The notes beneath the pieces are model-generated. The model searched no databases. It was not told the origin of the DNA and saw nothing but the letters and a program-made list of their open reading frames with translations. A stretch of DNA of 64,000 nucleotides from contig KN834758.1 in NCBI GenBank assembly GCA_000827265.1, positions 62,001 to 126,000 on the forward strand, read 5' to 3'. Shown piece after piece: positions 1 through 10,801 of the stretch (position 1 is its first letter; each line of letters begins with the position of its first letter). The position numbers and the translations under genes were made by a program. This DNA comes from Collybiopsis luxurians FD-317 M1 (taxonomy: Eukaryota; Basidiomycota; Agaricomycetes; Agaricales; Omphalotaceae).

Positions 1-3000
1 GAAAGGTACCTTGTAAACTGGGAAAAAAAAAACAATCAAAATCAATGGGTTTTGAATACAGCCCCGAATTTTAAGTCACTCACGGCTCTATCATCAAAGC
101 GACAGAATCCATCAAATATTTCTTCGACGACAGGGGTCCACGCAATGATGTTTTTGGCTTGACTGTCTGCCCTAAGTTTATTATAATCTTCGATGACAGT
201 TAAGCTGAGCCTGTCAACATACAAAATCAGCAAGTTATATACGCAAATGAGTAGGTTACGTACGGAAGGAAACGATCGGCAATTTGGGAGCGAGCGGTTT
301 GATGAGCTGGCCGAGGGTCGAAGTACATGCGTAACAGAACATGTACCAGTGTCGAAGCACTGCTTGACTCCTGCTTCAAGAGATTCGGAAGATGTTTCAT
401 GAAGCCTGTGAGAGAAAAATCCATCAGATGCAACAACGAACTTCAAGGGATTGAATATGACTAACCGACTTTCCAAAGACCTGTTCGTAAATCTTTGTCT
501 TCATTAAAACTTCGAGCGAATTGATAGCTATGATCGAGGACGCCCATAAGCTTGAGTAGTTGCTCTGGAGGTATTGTGTTGTAAACATTTTCATTCCGGA
601 GAAGATCATTTGTAGTTTCTATTAGCAACAGCTGAAGAACACATTTGACAATGATCTGTTTGAAGATACGGCGACGCTCTGTCAATGAAGGAATGGAAGT
701 TGTCCGTGCTTGCTCCGATAACGGGGCAGGAAGAATTGTTTGACCATTGGTTTCTGGGAAGATAGAGGTCAGGAGAAGTAACACAATATCAATTTGCTGG
801 AAATTTACCATCAGCAAGCTCCAGGGTACTCTCGTCAATCTCAACTCGCAGAGTCTCGTCAAACAATTGATGTGGAGTAGTGGTTTTAAACAGTTTGACG
901 AATGTTGTTGCGACACGCTCCCATCGAGCAGGGCTGAGTTTCGAAACATTATTCTCCAGTAGTTGCTGCAGACATGATGTCCCAATTCGAGCCAAAGTGT
1001 CGTTTTCTAGACCAAATTAGTTTATAGAATCATCGATAAAGTTTTTCAGGACAAACGGACTGACCTTGACATATACAGACACATAGAAGATCCAGCAAGC
1101 CATCAAGAAAACGTTCCAGGATGGTAAAGTGGTAGGTATAAAGGTCAATGAGATCACGTAGAGCCTGTATCATGGTAGTGGATAACCAAACACTCATGTC
1201 CTCCTGCGTACTAAATCTTGAGAGATCTTGACTGGATTTCAAGACCGCAAAGATAGGGAAGAGGGTTTTCTTGCATACTGTGTCCCAAAACTCCAATGGG
1301 TATGTGTCGCCGTAAGTCTTAAGGGTTGTGAATAAGGAATCAAGAGCCCTATGAAGGGAGTAAGTAAAGGATACTAGAACGCACATAAGGATCTTACAAT
1401 CGTCGCACTTCCAAATCCTCTCCATTCATGATAATGTCGTAAAAGGCAAATAGTACCGGGTACCAGTATTTGACCATACCGTCATCCATTGACGAATTAG
1501 TATCTGAAGAAGGCTCTATGGTCCAGCCACAATCTGCGCACTCTAACATGACGGGTATGACCCCTCGAAGCATTCCTATAGCCAGTAGACTTATCTTCTG
1601 ATACTTGCTAACTTTGCAGAAGTCGGTAATGCACACTATCAGATCACTAAAAGCTCCGTTACGAACAATATCAGGGAAGTGATCTCGGTTCAGTTTTGTG
1701 ACGATCTCGAAAGCAGAATTGGCGATTCGTTCTGGGCTAGATCAGTATCGAGTACTTACGCCGAGACAAGTACTACTTACCAGTAAGGACTTTCGAGGCG
1801 GCCTGAAACACACCGAACATTGTACGCCATCCAGATCGCATATTTTGGACCCTGGCTTGTATCATTTGTTGCAAACATTGCAACACCTCGGAAGAAAGTC
1901 AGATTACAAACTTGGAATAAATATGAGGATGGTCCATACCATATCGCGGATCTCAGGGTTCGCATTATGAATCATCGTGTGCTCGAATGGCTTGAGGAAA
2001 TCCTTCTGAAATTTGAAGTGCGGCAACTCTTCTTTCTCCAGAAATCGCATTGCTAGCTGGCGGAGGGAGTCCAGCGCAAAGAAACCGACATGAGGATTAT
2101 TGTGACAGCATACCTATTATCCGGTCAGTGTACTAAACAATAGAAATTCAGGGTCACCCACTTGATTAAAATGTTCGCCGATTATATCCCACAGATTTGA
2201 CCACTCAAGACGAATTCGATTCATGTTGTAATACGAGATTTCAACGAGTTTTTGCAAACTGAAAAGTCGTGGATTCTGTGATAAACCAGACGACTGTATC
2301 TCCTCCCATGAAACATCGCTGAGTGCTTGTACGAAGTCAACGATCGCAGTCTAATTTTGACGTCAAGAGTGAACGGATTTCAATGTAGAATTACCTACTC
2401 CTGATAAGAAATGACTCAGAGAAAAGACCATATCTGTCGCCACGGTTATGTGCGTGGATCGGCTCTCAGTGGCAAGCTCTTCAGCTGGTAGCTTGCGAGG
2501 CCGGCTGTAGATCGCGTTTAATAAAGTGAAGGGAAGAAAACGACAGAGCTAACCCTTTCTTTTCGGGAACGTCGACACCACTACTGATCAACTGCATGTG
2601 CTCAAGTTGGCTGACACAGGTCAGCACCTCATGCCAAGAGCCTCTGAGATGATTGCCCTCCGTAACCGCAACATCAAGGAGAGTTTTGATCGCCTCCATG
2701 TTCTTTGTCTTCATCTCCCCCAAATTATTGAGGAAGGTAAACTTGGCTAGGGTTGTGACAAACGCGTTCCTCTCCAGCTCGAGATCAAAGAAGCAAACGA
2801 TTTTGATAGCGCTCTTAAATCCATCAAGGCAGAGCTCTACTATTTCGAGATCGTCAGTTTCTTGCAGTGGCCCAGAGAGGCCCGCAAGGAAAGGAATCCA
2901 AGCCACCTCGAACATAGGTCGCACATGCACGAAATGTGAAGCACTGAAAAACTGATTGCCAGAACTTGATCCCTTCCGTTGCGTGCGCATCAAAGTTTTG

Positions 3001-6000
3001 AACATGGCCTACCATTTGCAAATAATTCAAGTGAGATCAAAAATTCATATAGATGTCGTCCGCACCTCTGTTTTGTTCAGCATCCCACTGGACTGCATCA
3101 CGTATGCTTCCTTCTGGAGATTTCTCCCTACATTTGCTAAAGCGTTCGCGATACCAGGGCCAGTAGCACTAACATTCACGGCCTCAATCTCATCTTTCAT
3201 CTTGATTTCATTATTCGAGATCTCGTCAAAAATAGCTCCTAGAAATTCTTCGGGCAAATCAGCACCGTCGTTGATACCACGGTTATTCTTGATAAAATCC
3301 TGTGTCGTCATGCGTTTCTTGACTTGTGGATTATGAGCATCAGTATTCAGCATGACGACGGAATATGCAAGAACGTATGCAGTATCTGTAAACAACGTTC
3401 AACACTGGCCTTTCAATGAGCACGAGATACCCACCAGCGTTGGCGAAAATAGTCTGGGTATTTCCGGCAACATAACGTTCGGCAAATTTCAGCATGTATC
3501 TATCGATCTTCTGGGCTTCGCCAGGTAGACGGAACGACTGTAGGAAGAGACGAAGCGCATCAACGAAAGGGAGGTTATTGAAGTCCAGCGAGTCTACAAA
3601 GGCGTGCATTATCGCAATGTTCTCTTCGTCTCTTCGAGAGTGTTAGCGTTCAGGGACAAGTTATTCGCGTTATGAACTCACCCTTCACCAAGATATTCCC
3701 CTATCATTGCCTTACTTAAACCATCGGTGTTCAATAGGAAATTGGCGATATCCTGAGGTGATTTGCTGGGAATAAAGCCCGTTTCAAGCAAGAAAGAGAT
3801 ACCCTAAAGGGAAAAACTAATCAACTAACCACACTTCACAGATCGCGGTTCACTCACCCGTTTCGGCTTGAAGTTAAACTTCTTAATGCCTTCCAGCAAA
3901 GTCGTCTTTTTCTGTTTTGCGTTCTCAAACCTACTCGGATCGTCCGCTAGTTCTGGTGTTGACTGCCGCAGTAGTTCAGCACTAGGGTCTACAGAGAGTT
4001 TATCCAGATATGGATCGGCTACCGAATCAGGGGCTTCTTCGCCAGTTTGAGAAACTGTTCCGTGGAACGCGGACCCAACGAGAGTGTTACCGTCCTCGGT
4101 ATGCTTCCCAGTAGCAGTACCCCAGGCCACTAATGATCTCAGGACTGCAACAAGACATTCAAGTCCTTGTCTCCGTAGATGAGCATCAGAGAGACCCATT
4201 GTGGAGGTATCCATCGACCCGGAGACCGACATGGCGGTTGTACTAAGTGACGGAGGAATAGAGGTACTTGGACCAGGGGATTTGCTGGAATTCGGGGTGA
4301 CTGCGGGGCTCGGGGGCTCGTTTGTCTTATTGTGATGAGGGGTAGAGGAAGATGTTCCGATTTTGGAAATAATGTTCATGAGACTGAGACAAAGGTCATA
4401 CACCTTCTGCCTGAGTAAAGGAATCATAGGAACTCACTGCTCGTATATATTATCCGCTGCTTCGCTATCGCAATCGTAGTTGAGATATATCTCAACTAAA
4501 GCCTGAGGATCCTGGCATAAGCGCGAAAACATTCCCAATATCACAGCTTTCTGCTTTAGCGTCGATGTACGCATCTGCAATATAGGGATGAATATCTCGT
4601 GAAGAAGGACTTCAATCTCTTTCTGTGGGATAAATAAGCATCGCCTTGTGATTTTGTTGCACCGCCAACATACCTTTAATTTTGTTCGCATACCTGATAG
4701 CACTCTCCAGAAAATTTCGACCGTAATGTCGAAGACTTGAGGAACTGGACTGATTGCGTTGCGGCTCACAGTAAGACATAGATATTGATTAATAGCTTGG
4801 ACGAAGGTGGTCGCTTCGTTTGAGGAGTTGGAATATATGATAGCCGTTGGGTCCACAAACAATGGCATGTGAGAGTTAAGGACGGTCAGCACTAGGTGCA
4901 GTGAAAGTAATTTGGACCGCATCGCGTGGGACTTCAAATCACGCTCGCTAAGAATTAAAACTCAATCGAAAACTCGGCTTAAGAAGATCAAGTATACCTA
5001 CCTTTCATTATTCAAGGGTTTCATTGTAAGTTTGCACAACGCACGGAACACCAAAAATGCATCCTTGACAAACATATCTTTGGTGCTCATACCCTTTCTA
5101 CCGTAGGAACTAAGCCCCAACTGTTCATGGCTTTCCATTGCCTCAGAAACATCCCTGCAATGAGTTTTAGCCAAAGATAATAAAAGTAGAGGAAAAACTT
5201 ACACGAACGCCTTGGGAGTATGCGGACCGTTTGCCTCCTCTGCTTCTTCCTCATAAGATGATCCATTCAAAGACCCATTTTCCGCCGTTACGGATAGAGG
5301 ACGCGGAAGTGATGACGAAGAAGCGGTAGGATCTTCCTTAGTGTCTCCTTCGACTGCATGGTGTCCGTTGGTGGAGCTGGTGGGTGTGCTAGGTGATGGG
5401 GATGGGATTGCAAATGGGACGTGCTTTGGAGATGCAAAGCTAGCCTGGCTTGGGCTCCGCGATGGGGTGGCACTGTCGGACTGGGAATAATCACCAATCC
5501 TACAACGAGTGAATACGTGATGAACCATTTGAGTAAGACCCCCTTGAGCGACCATCTGATTGACAGGATCTGAGCTCAAAAGGAAGACATTGTACACGGT
5601 ACGGACCGCTTTGAGTAAGGAAGAATGGTGGACAATGACTGTAGACGAGAGGACCAGAGAAAGTAGAGCTTTCACAATCTGTAAGGATACTGCATCAGGA
5701 GTTGTCTCAGTATGACAAGATGTGATTGTATGAGCGACAAGATCGACGAGAGAAAGTGGATTACTGTCAGAAGAACCATGACCGGGTGAATTTGGAGGGG
5801 AGGTGTAGTCGGAGACTGCTGAAGAAGGTGCTTCCGCAAAGAATGAATACGAGATGAGCTTGGAGATACAATCCAAGCTGGCAACCATGAGTTTTTCATT
5901 CCTCGTCTCACAGGCCAGCCTAAGTGGCTCAAAAATTTCTCTCGGATGGTCTGCTCCCTGATTATTGCGTATAAGTTCCAAGGCTTTCTGTGTGCTCTCT

Positions 6001-6542
6001 TTTATAGGCGCCGAACGTTTTGCATCTTTGGAGGCAGCGATAGTTTCCAAAGCAGAAGAAATTAACACGACGGATACCGAGTTGTTGCCTCTACTAATGG
6101 TTAAGGAACGCCGGTGAGTGCTGGAATGTGAAGAAAGTGGAGATCCGGGTGTCCTCGGACGTTGCGGTTCCCTAGACGTGTTTTGGATGGCTGCAGTTGA
6201 TAATTTTGGTGTTTCTGTAGATGACGGCCTTGGTGTTACTTGTTCTGGTGGTTCCGACTCAGGAACATGCAACTCCAATTCTTGCGCGTCGAGAGTTGAT
6301 ACAGGAATCTGCGGAGCTGGAGCTGTAATAGCTGCTTCTTCGACAAATCTAGAATTTTTTTCCACCATTTCCTCTTCAGATGGCTGGGATTTTTCGACTT
6401 CCTGCTCTGCGTGGTACGTGAAATTCGGTTCTGGCTGGTCTACGAGTTGCGAAATAGACGGATTTGCATATCCATTTTCAGCGTGTTCAGATGTGGGTGA
6501 TGAAGGAAGGGGAACTTCGGCAGCAGAAGGTTGGCCGTCCAT
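1..6542 (-). CDS. SEC7: SEC7-family Arf guanine nucleotide exchange factor (3' end cut by window edge)
   Basis: Large brefeldin A-sensitive-type GEF that activates Arf GTPases at the trans-Golgi. The start is the ATG at 6542 ([10 protein letters not shown]); upstream in-frame codons are only GTG. The first exon encodes a Ser/Pro/Glu-rich leader, then the DCB region ([20 protein letters not shown]). The catalytic Sec7 domain lies at about 3,940-3,190: [21 protein letters not shown] carries the glutamic finger in YLGE, followed by [20 protein letters not shown] and [13 protein letters not shown]. The HDS repeats follow, ending with [33 protein letters not shown] and [24 protein letters not shown] donor near position 83 suggests the gene runs on past base 1. 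Many short introns interrupt it, and I see no break. It is larger than the small Arf-GEFs and matches the Sec7/BIG group by domain order. Confidence 0.93.
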
Positions 6543-7052
6543 GCTGAACGACGGCGTCGTAGAGCTCAATACCAGTGTAGTATTTGCGGAGAAGAGACGT
6601 GTCACACTGAGAACTCGTGACAGAGCTTACAAAATTAAGTAGTCAATATTTTTGGCTCAACTCCTTCTGACCCACTTCCAATCCTGCTCTTCTTCTGCTG
6701 GGTTGTATTTACTGTTAACTTGATTCGTATCTGATACTTCCTCACAATCAGACATCCATTTCTGAGAATCTTGCAGTTCGCCGCTTGTCCAGCGGCCAGC
6801 CCGTGAAACCGAGTCGACTGCGGATCTGGGATATACTTATGGGCTCTTTTGACTTGAGCTTTTGCATTTGACTACGATTGATGCAGAGGGGCCTCCGACA
6901 AAAGGGCTACATGTAGCATGTTTGACTAGACATGCTGGAAAATAGAGGATCCTCAATACTGTACTGGAAATATGTTTATTAAAGACCCGACCGATTTCTT
7001 CAGGAACAAGACTTAGGCTGATGTGCTCAGTCTATATCGAAATAAGCCCTGG

Positions 7053-7260
7053 TGATACTATCTATGTACCAGAGTTGATAATGAAAATGTCGGTGTAGGA
7101 AAACTTCTTCAATTTTTGGTTTACTCTCCTCAAACTTGAGAGATGGCTTTAGAATGACCAAGTTTAGGTATTTTTAGAGCCCTCCCGAGAAAGGACGTTA
7201 AATTGGCAGGAGTTGATACTTTTCCGAAGCCCGTGGGAAAAGACTGTTTATAACAGCTTC
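7053..7260 (-). repeat. Inverted, degenerate copy of the local repeat family
   Basis: Bases 7055-7080 are the exact reverse complement of 10098-10123 (26 of 26) and nearly of 7531-7553. Bases about 7093-7225 match, imperfectly and in reverse complement, the distal half of the two direct copies at 7417-7817 and 10004-10556. Shared blocks include the run around AAACTTGAG, the ATGACCAAGTTT block and CTCCCGAGAAAGGA. Coding potential is absent. It looks like an old, mutated fragment of a non-autonomous element. Confidence 0.6.
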
Positions 7261-7416
7261 GTTCATATTTTACGGATGATTCTCAGATGCTTCAAAATGA
7301 CATAAAGAGCATAATATCCAAAAGTTGAAAAGAATTCGGCATTTTCTATGCTTCCATGCGCTGATAAAGGCAAACAAACCACTGTTTGAACATTCCCTGA
7401 TTATTTTCACGCTCAA

Positions 7417-7817
7417 CAATCCTTATTAAAAGTTGATAAGTATATTTACCAGTCTTACTTAAGTGTGCAGAAAAAGTTCGAGAACGAACCGTTCAGAAAT
7501 GTGCTCAAAAAAAAAGATTTTCTGCGAAAATATCAACTCTGGTACATAGATAGAGTAGCATAAGTCGAATTCAGCAACTTCATACCAGTACGGCAGCCTA
7601 AAAGCCGCGACGGCTGTACACTTTCCATCGGCTTCGGAAAGCGCCGGTCTGAGTAACAAATATCCTTTCTCGGGAGACGGCTGGCACAACCTTGAGGGCT
7701 CTCAAGTTCTCATTTGAAGCTGAAATGTCTATTTAGCATGTCTCAAGTTTGAGCAGAGTAAACCAAGAACCGCTAAAGTTTTCCTATACTTAACTTACCA
7801 ACATTTTCGGTACAACT
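7417..7817 (+). repeat. Direct repeat copy 1, left of the aldolase gene
   Basis: This segment aligns with 10004-10556 over its whole length. Shared blocks in the same order are AAGTATATTTA.CAGTCTTACT, AAAGTTCGAGAACGAA, the 23-base block at 7531-7553, GCCGCGACGGC, the block at about 7640-7680 (GCGCCGGTCTGAGTAACAAA, then CCTTTCTCGGGAGA), GTCTATTTAGCATGTCTCAA and TTCGGTACAACT. Compared with copy 2 it lacks an internal stretch of roughly 120 bases (10,160-10,283). No open reading frame is conserved between the copies. The copies sit in the same orientation on either side of the aldolase gene, about 2.6 kb apart. Confidence 0.75.
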
Positions 7818-7932
7818 ACAATATACACATGATACTTTACACAATCGGCGTGAGCGAAACTCCCATCTTGTACACAAGTAATATATTTTTCTTATCAATA
7901 TCTCATCTGTTCCGTTACTTCCAACGAAAACC

Positions 7933-9185
7933 ATGCCATCTTCCAACGGCGACCTTCAACATCGTCTAGCTGTGCTGGATAAAGATCCTTTGCGTCGTGT
8001 CTGGCGCGGCAACAAAGAGGGTGAGCACTATACAATTGATTTATGAGTATGCCTACGTCCTCGATGGAAGGTACGATCCAGTTCGAAGATGTCCCAAAAT
8101 TCAGTAGTCCTTACGAGGAACGAGAATGGATCAAGGTCAGTCGACAACGTATGGCCTGTCGATTCTCAATGAAAAGGGCGATTTCTCCAGGCACATATGG
8201 CCGCCGCTCTTCGCTATTGGGGCAAAATGGGATTCGGGGAAGGTATCGCTGGGCATATCACCGTGAAAGACCCGGTTCTACCAGATCACTACTGGTTTGT
8301 TGAACGTTCCGGGAGTAACTCCATTTCATTCACTATGATGCAGGATGAATCCATTTGCCGAGCATTTTTCGACGATAACGGTGAGCCTGGTTTGTGAACC
8401 AGAATCTTGAACACTGACTTGAAGCCGATCAAGAAATCGATGCTTGTTCTAGTTGGCCCGGATGGTTATGTTTCATCTGAAGGTGCACAAGCACCTATTA
8501 ATACGGCAGGATTCTACATCCGTCCGTATCGATATCTGGTGTCAGTTCTGCTTTGCCACTCCTAATGACCAGTGTGCCCTTAGATTCAGCCATTCACAAA
8601 GCTCGTCCTGACGTCAAGGCTGCAGCTCACTGTCACTCCATCTACGGCAAAGCTTGGTCGGCTTTTGGACTTCCCGTGGACATGCTCACGCAGGATTCCT
8701 GTTTCTTCTATGAGAACCAAAGTGTATACAAGAGTTTCGGCGGAGTTGTTCTGTCTCACGAGGAGGGAGCACATATAGCTCAGGCCTTGGGGCCGAAATC
8801 CAAAGCGTGCATCTTGCAAAATCATGGTCTGCTGACCTGTAAGTTGCGTGACGTTATTTTCTATCCTAGTCAGATAAACGATTGCTCTGCCTGAAGTAGG
8901 AAACACTGTCGATGAAGCTGTTTATCTGTTTGCAGCGCTCGACAGGTTGTGCCAAGTGCAACTCTTGGTTGAGGCTGCTGCAGCAAACAACATTCCTAAA
9001 ACGCTCATCTCAGACGAGGATGCAGCATACACTGCGAACTCTATCAACGAACCTAGGATGAACTACGTCGAGGTAAGAGTTTGAGACTCGGAATCTGACG
9101 AGAACTAACTCGGAAGAATTTGGCAGTTTCAAGTCGAATACAAACTCTTACTGCAAGAGACGGGTGGCGCTTTTCTGCAGTGAGG
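7933..9185 (+). CDS. Class II aldolase/adducin-domain protein
   Basis: Predicted cytosolic protein of about 289 residues of the class II aldolase/adducin fold, the type of fission yeast mug14; the substrate is unknown. Eight exons join cleanly: 7933-8020, 8071-8135, 8191-8294, 8344-8380, 8434-8521, 8584-8838, 8897-9072 and 9129-9185. Hallmarks in order are AAALRYWGKMGFGEGIAGHI, DHYWMNPFAEHFSTIT (across a 49-bp intron), INTAGFYIHSAIHKARPDV, AAHCHSIYGKAWSAFG with the metal-binding His pair, ILQNHGLLT, and the usual end FQVEYKLLLQETGGAFLQ. Apparent frame breaks between open frames are all explained by GT-AG introns, so the gene looks intact. It stands alone inside a repeat-rich island. The exact stop position could be off by two bases. 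Confidence 0.9.
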
Positions 9186-9369
9186 AGCTGAAAAAGGTTG
9201 GATTCTGTATTTCGAAAAGTCAACAGACCAAATTTTGTGAATTGTAATTAACTCCTGCCAACGTCTACGCTTGTAGAGAAACCGCGTCATGCAGTAGCAG
9301 TGTCAAACCGTCTCTGAATCCCGGATATGAACCCCCCCCCCTAGGGCCGTGTTAGCGCCCATGTAAATA

Positions 9370-9888
9370 CAGCCGTTTGCATAAAGTTTTTCCCACTCGA
9401 GTTTCCTACCGGTGTTTGTTTGTATTTGATATTTGATCCGAAATTTCTATTGAGCCTCACATTGTATTGTCCATATGCCATGTTTTGCAGCATCCACATT
9501 GAGAAAATGGACAATTTTGAAAGGTGCTGGAGTATTCGTGAAGTAAGGGCCTTGGGTGTTGCTCTGAGAAGCAAAAATGTCATATCGCAACACTGTGAAT
9601 TCACTGACGTAACGCGATGCACTGGACGGAATTGATCCGTGGCATTACAACCGACAGTGTCCGGAGTTCTCCCTTCGCGCAAAACAGCAATCACGCTCTG
9701 GTAGGTTCTGTACTGGGCATTTCAGTGAAGCGTAACATTATTTCTGAAGGTTTGGGAGCTCAAGCGAAGGGATGGGAGAGACGACCGTCGAAATGACTGC
9801 TGAGCACATATGGCAGCCGGATCAAGTAACAAATACAAATAAATACATGCAGAAAACTCGAACGGGCAAAACTTTTTGCAAACGGCTG
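9370..9888. mobile_element. Miniature inverted-repeat transposable element (519 bp, 71-bp TIRs, TA flanks)
   Basis: Bases 9370-9440 and 9818-9888 are imperfect terminal inverted repeats of 71 bases. I count 12 mismatches and no gaps. Both ends begin CAGCCGTTTGCA when read inward, and each end is flanked by TA (9368-9369 and 9889-9890), as expected for insertion at a TA dinucleotide. The roughly 377-bp interior has no open frame with a transposase motif, so the element is non-autonomous. The TA target and short size fit the Tc1/mariner superfamily, but other TA-targeting families are possible. The mismatches between arms suggest it is not recent. Confidence 0.82.
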
Positions 9889-10003
9889 TAAAAAAAAAAA
9901 ATTTCAGTACGTGTTTTGTCGATTTTCAGTTTTCACAGATTCATTGAATTTGCATTGCTAAAAAAACCGAGTGTCTAAAATTTCTTTCCCGCACTATTCT
10001 TGG

Positions 10004-10556
10004 ACAGTCCTAATAAAAGCTGGCAAGTATATTTATCAGTCTTACTAAGTCTGCAGAGAAAGTTCGAGAACGAAATGCGCTCAAACAAAATGAAAAGTAT
10101 CAACTCTGGTACATAGATAGTATACTCAGAAACAAGTTAGGGATCCAATTCAGTAACTTCAACCACATCTTATGTAAATCGTTACGATGCAACGAAATAC
10201 GGACATATCTATGTTACATTCAGAATACCCCATTTACTACTACAGCTCGGTAACTTTATATTCGTACATAGTTCTCGCTCTTGGCTACGGCAGCCCAGAA
10301 GCCGCGACGGCATGCTAGCACGGCTTTGATGCAGGAATTTGCCGTGACTTAGACTAAACACTTTCCGAGAGCGCCGGTCTGAGTAACAAACATCCTTTCT
10401 CGGGAGATGGCTGGCACGACCTTGAAGGCCCTACAGTTCTCAAACTTGGTCACTTTGAAGCTGAAAATGTCTATTTAGCATGTCTCAAGTTTGAGCAGAG
10501 TGACGAGTGACTCAAGAACCGCTAAAGTTTTCCTATACCAACATTTCGGTACAACT
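10004..10556 (+). repeat. Direct repeat copy 2, right of the aldolase gene
   Basis: Longer partner of the copy at 7417-7817, with the same order of shared blocks. It holds about 120 extra internal bases (10,160-10,283) and an additional stretch around 10,310-10,360. Its bases 10098-10123 form a perfect 26-base inverted match with 7055-7080. No coding sequence is seen. Confidence 0.75.
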
Positions 10557-10801
10557 GAGTATAATATAACACAATACATGTACATCCCTAACAAAGTGAC
10601 CTGGACGGTACACAAAAAAGCCAGTCGTTACGTGGACAAACAAAAAACATATGGCTCCAAAATATGAGTTCCATTGAAAGGTGAAACGGGATTGAAGTAT
10701 AAGTATGCAGGTAGGTGAAGTGAGTAGACTACGCAAATGTATTTTGTCAAAATTTTAGATTGAGTAGGTACACGAGAAAAGGGGAGGGAAAAGGCTGTTA
10801 G

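Larger units (their letters stand above)
6543..7932. other. Intergenic region with degenerate repeats, upstream of SEC7 and the aldolase gene
   Basis: About 1.4 kb without a supportable gene between two divergent genes. The first 300 bases are ordinary unique sequence and probably hold the SEC7 promoter. From about 7,050 onward it consists of degenerate members of a local repeat family in both orientations, described separately. The last 100 bases before 7933 are A/T-rich and unique, and should hold the aldolase promoter. Confidence 0.6.
9186..10801. other. Repeat-rich intergenic region after the aldolase gene
   Basis: Roughly 1.6 kb without a supportable gene between the convergent aldolase and RING genes. 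It contains a run of about ten C at 9332-9341, a 519-bp MITE (9370-9888), an A-rich tract at 9890-9902 and direct repeat copy 2 (10004-10556). The last 250 bases, before the RING gene stop, look unique. Open frames here run through the repeats and have no family features. Confidence 0.6.

Noticed and set aside
6118..6642. 174-codon open frame on the plus strand
   Set aside because: It lies opposite the Ser/Pro-rich first exon of SEC7, has biased Ser/Gly/Cys composition and no family features; it is a shadow frame.
8290..8600. Apparent frameshifts in the aldolase gene (VERSGSNS..., SVLLCHS)
   Set aside because: Short GT-AG introns at 8295-8343, 8381-8433 and 8522-8583 restore the conserved sequence exactly, so there is no pseudogene.
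9341..9694. 117-codon minus-strand frame
   Set aside because: It runs through the left terminal repeat and interior of the MITE and shows no transposase or other motif.
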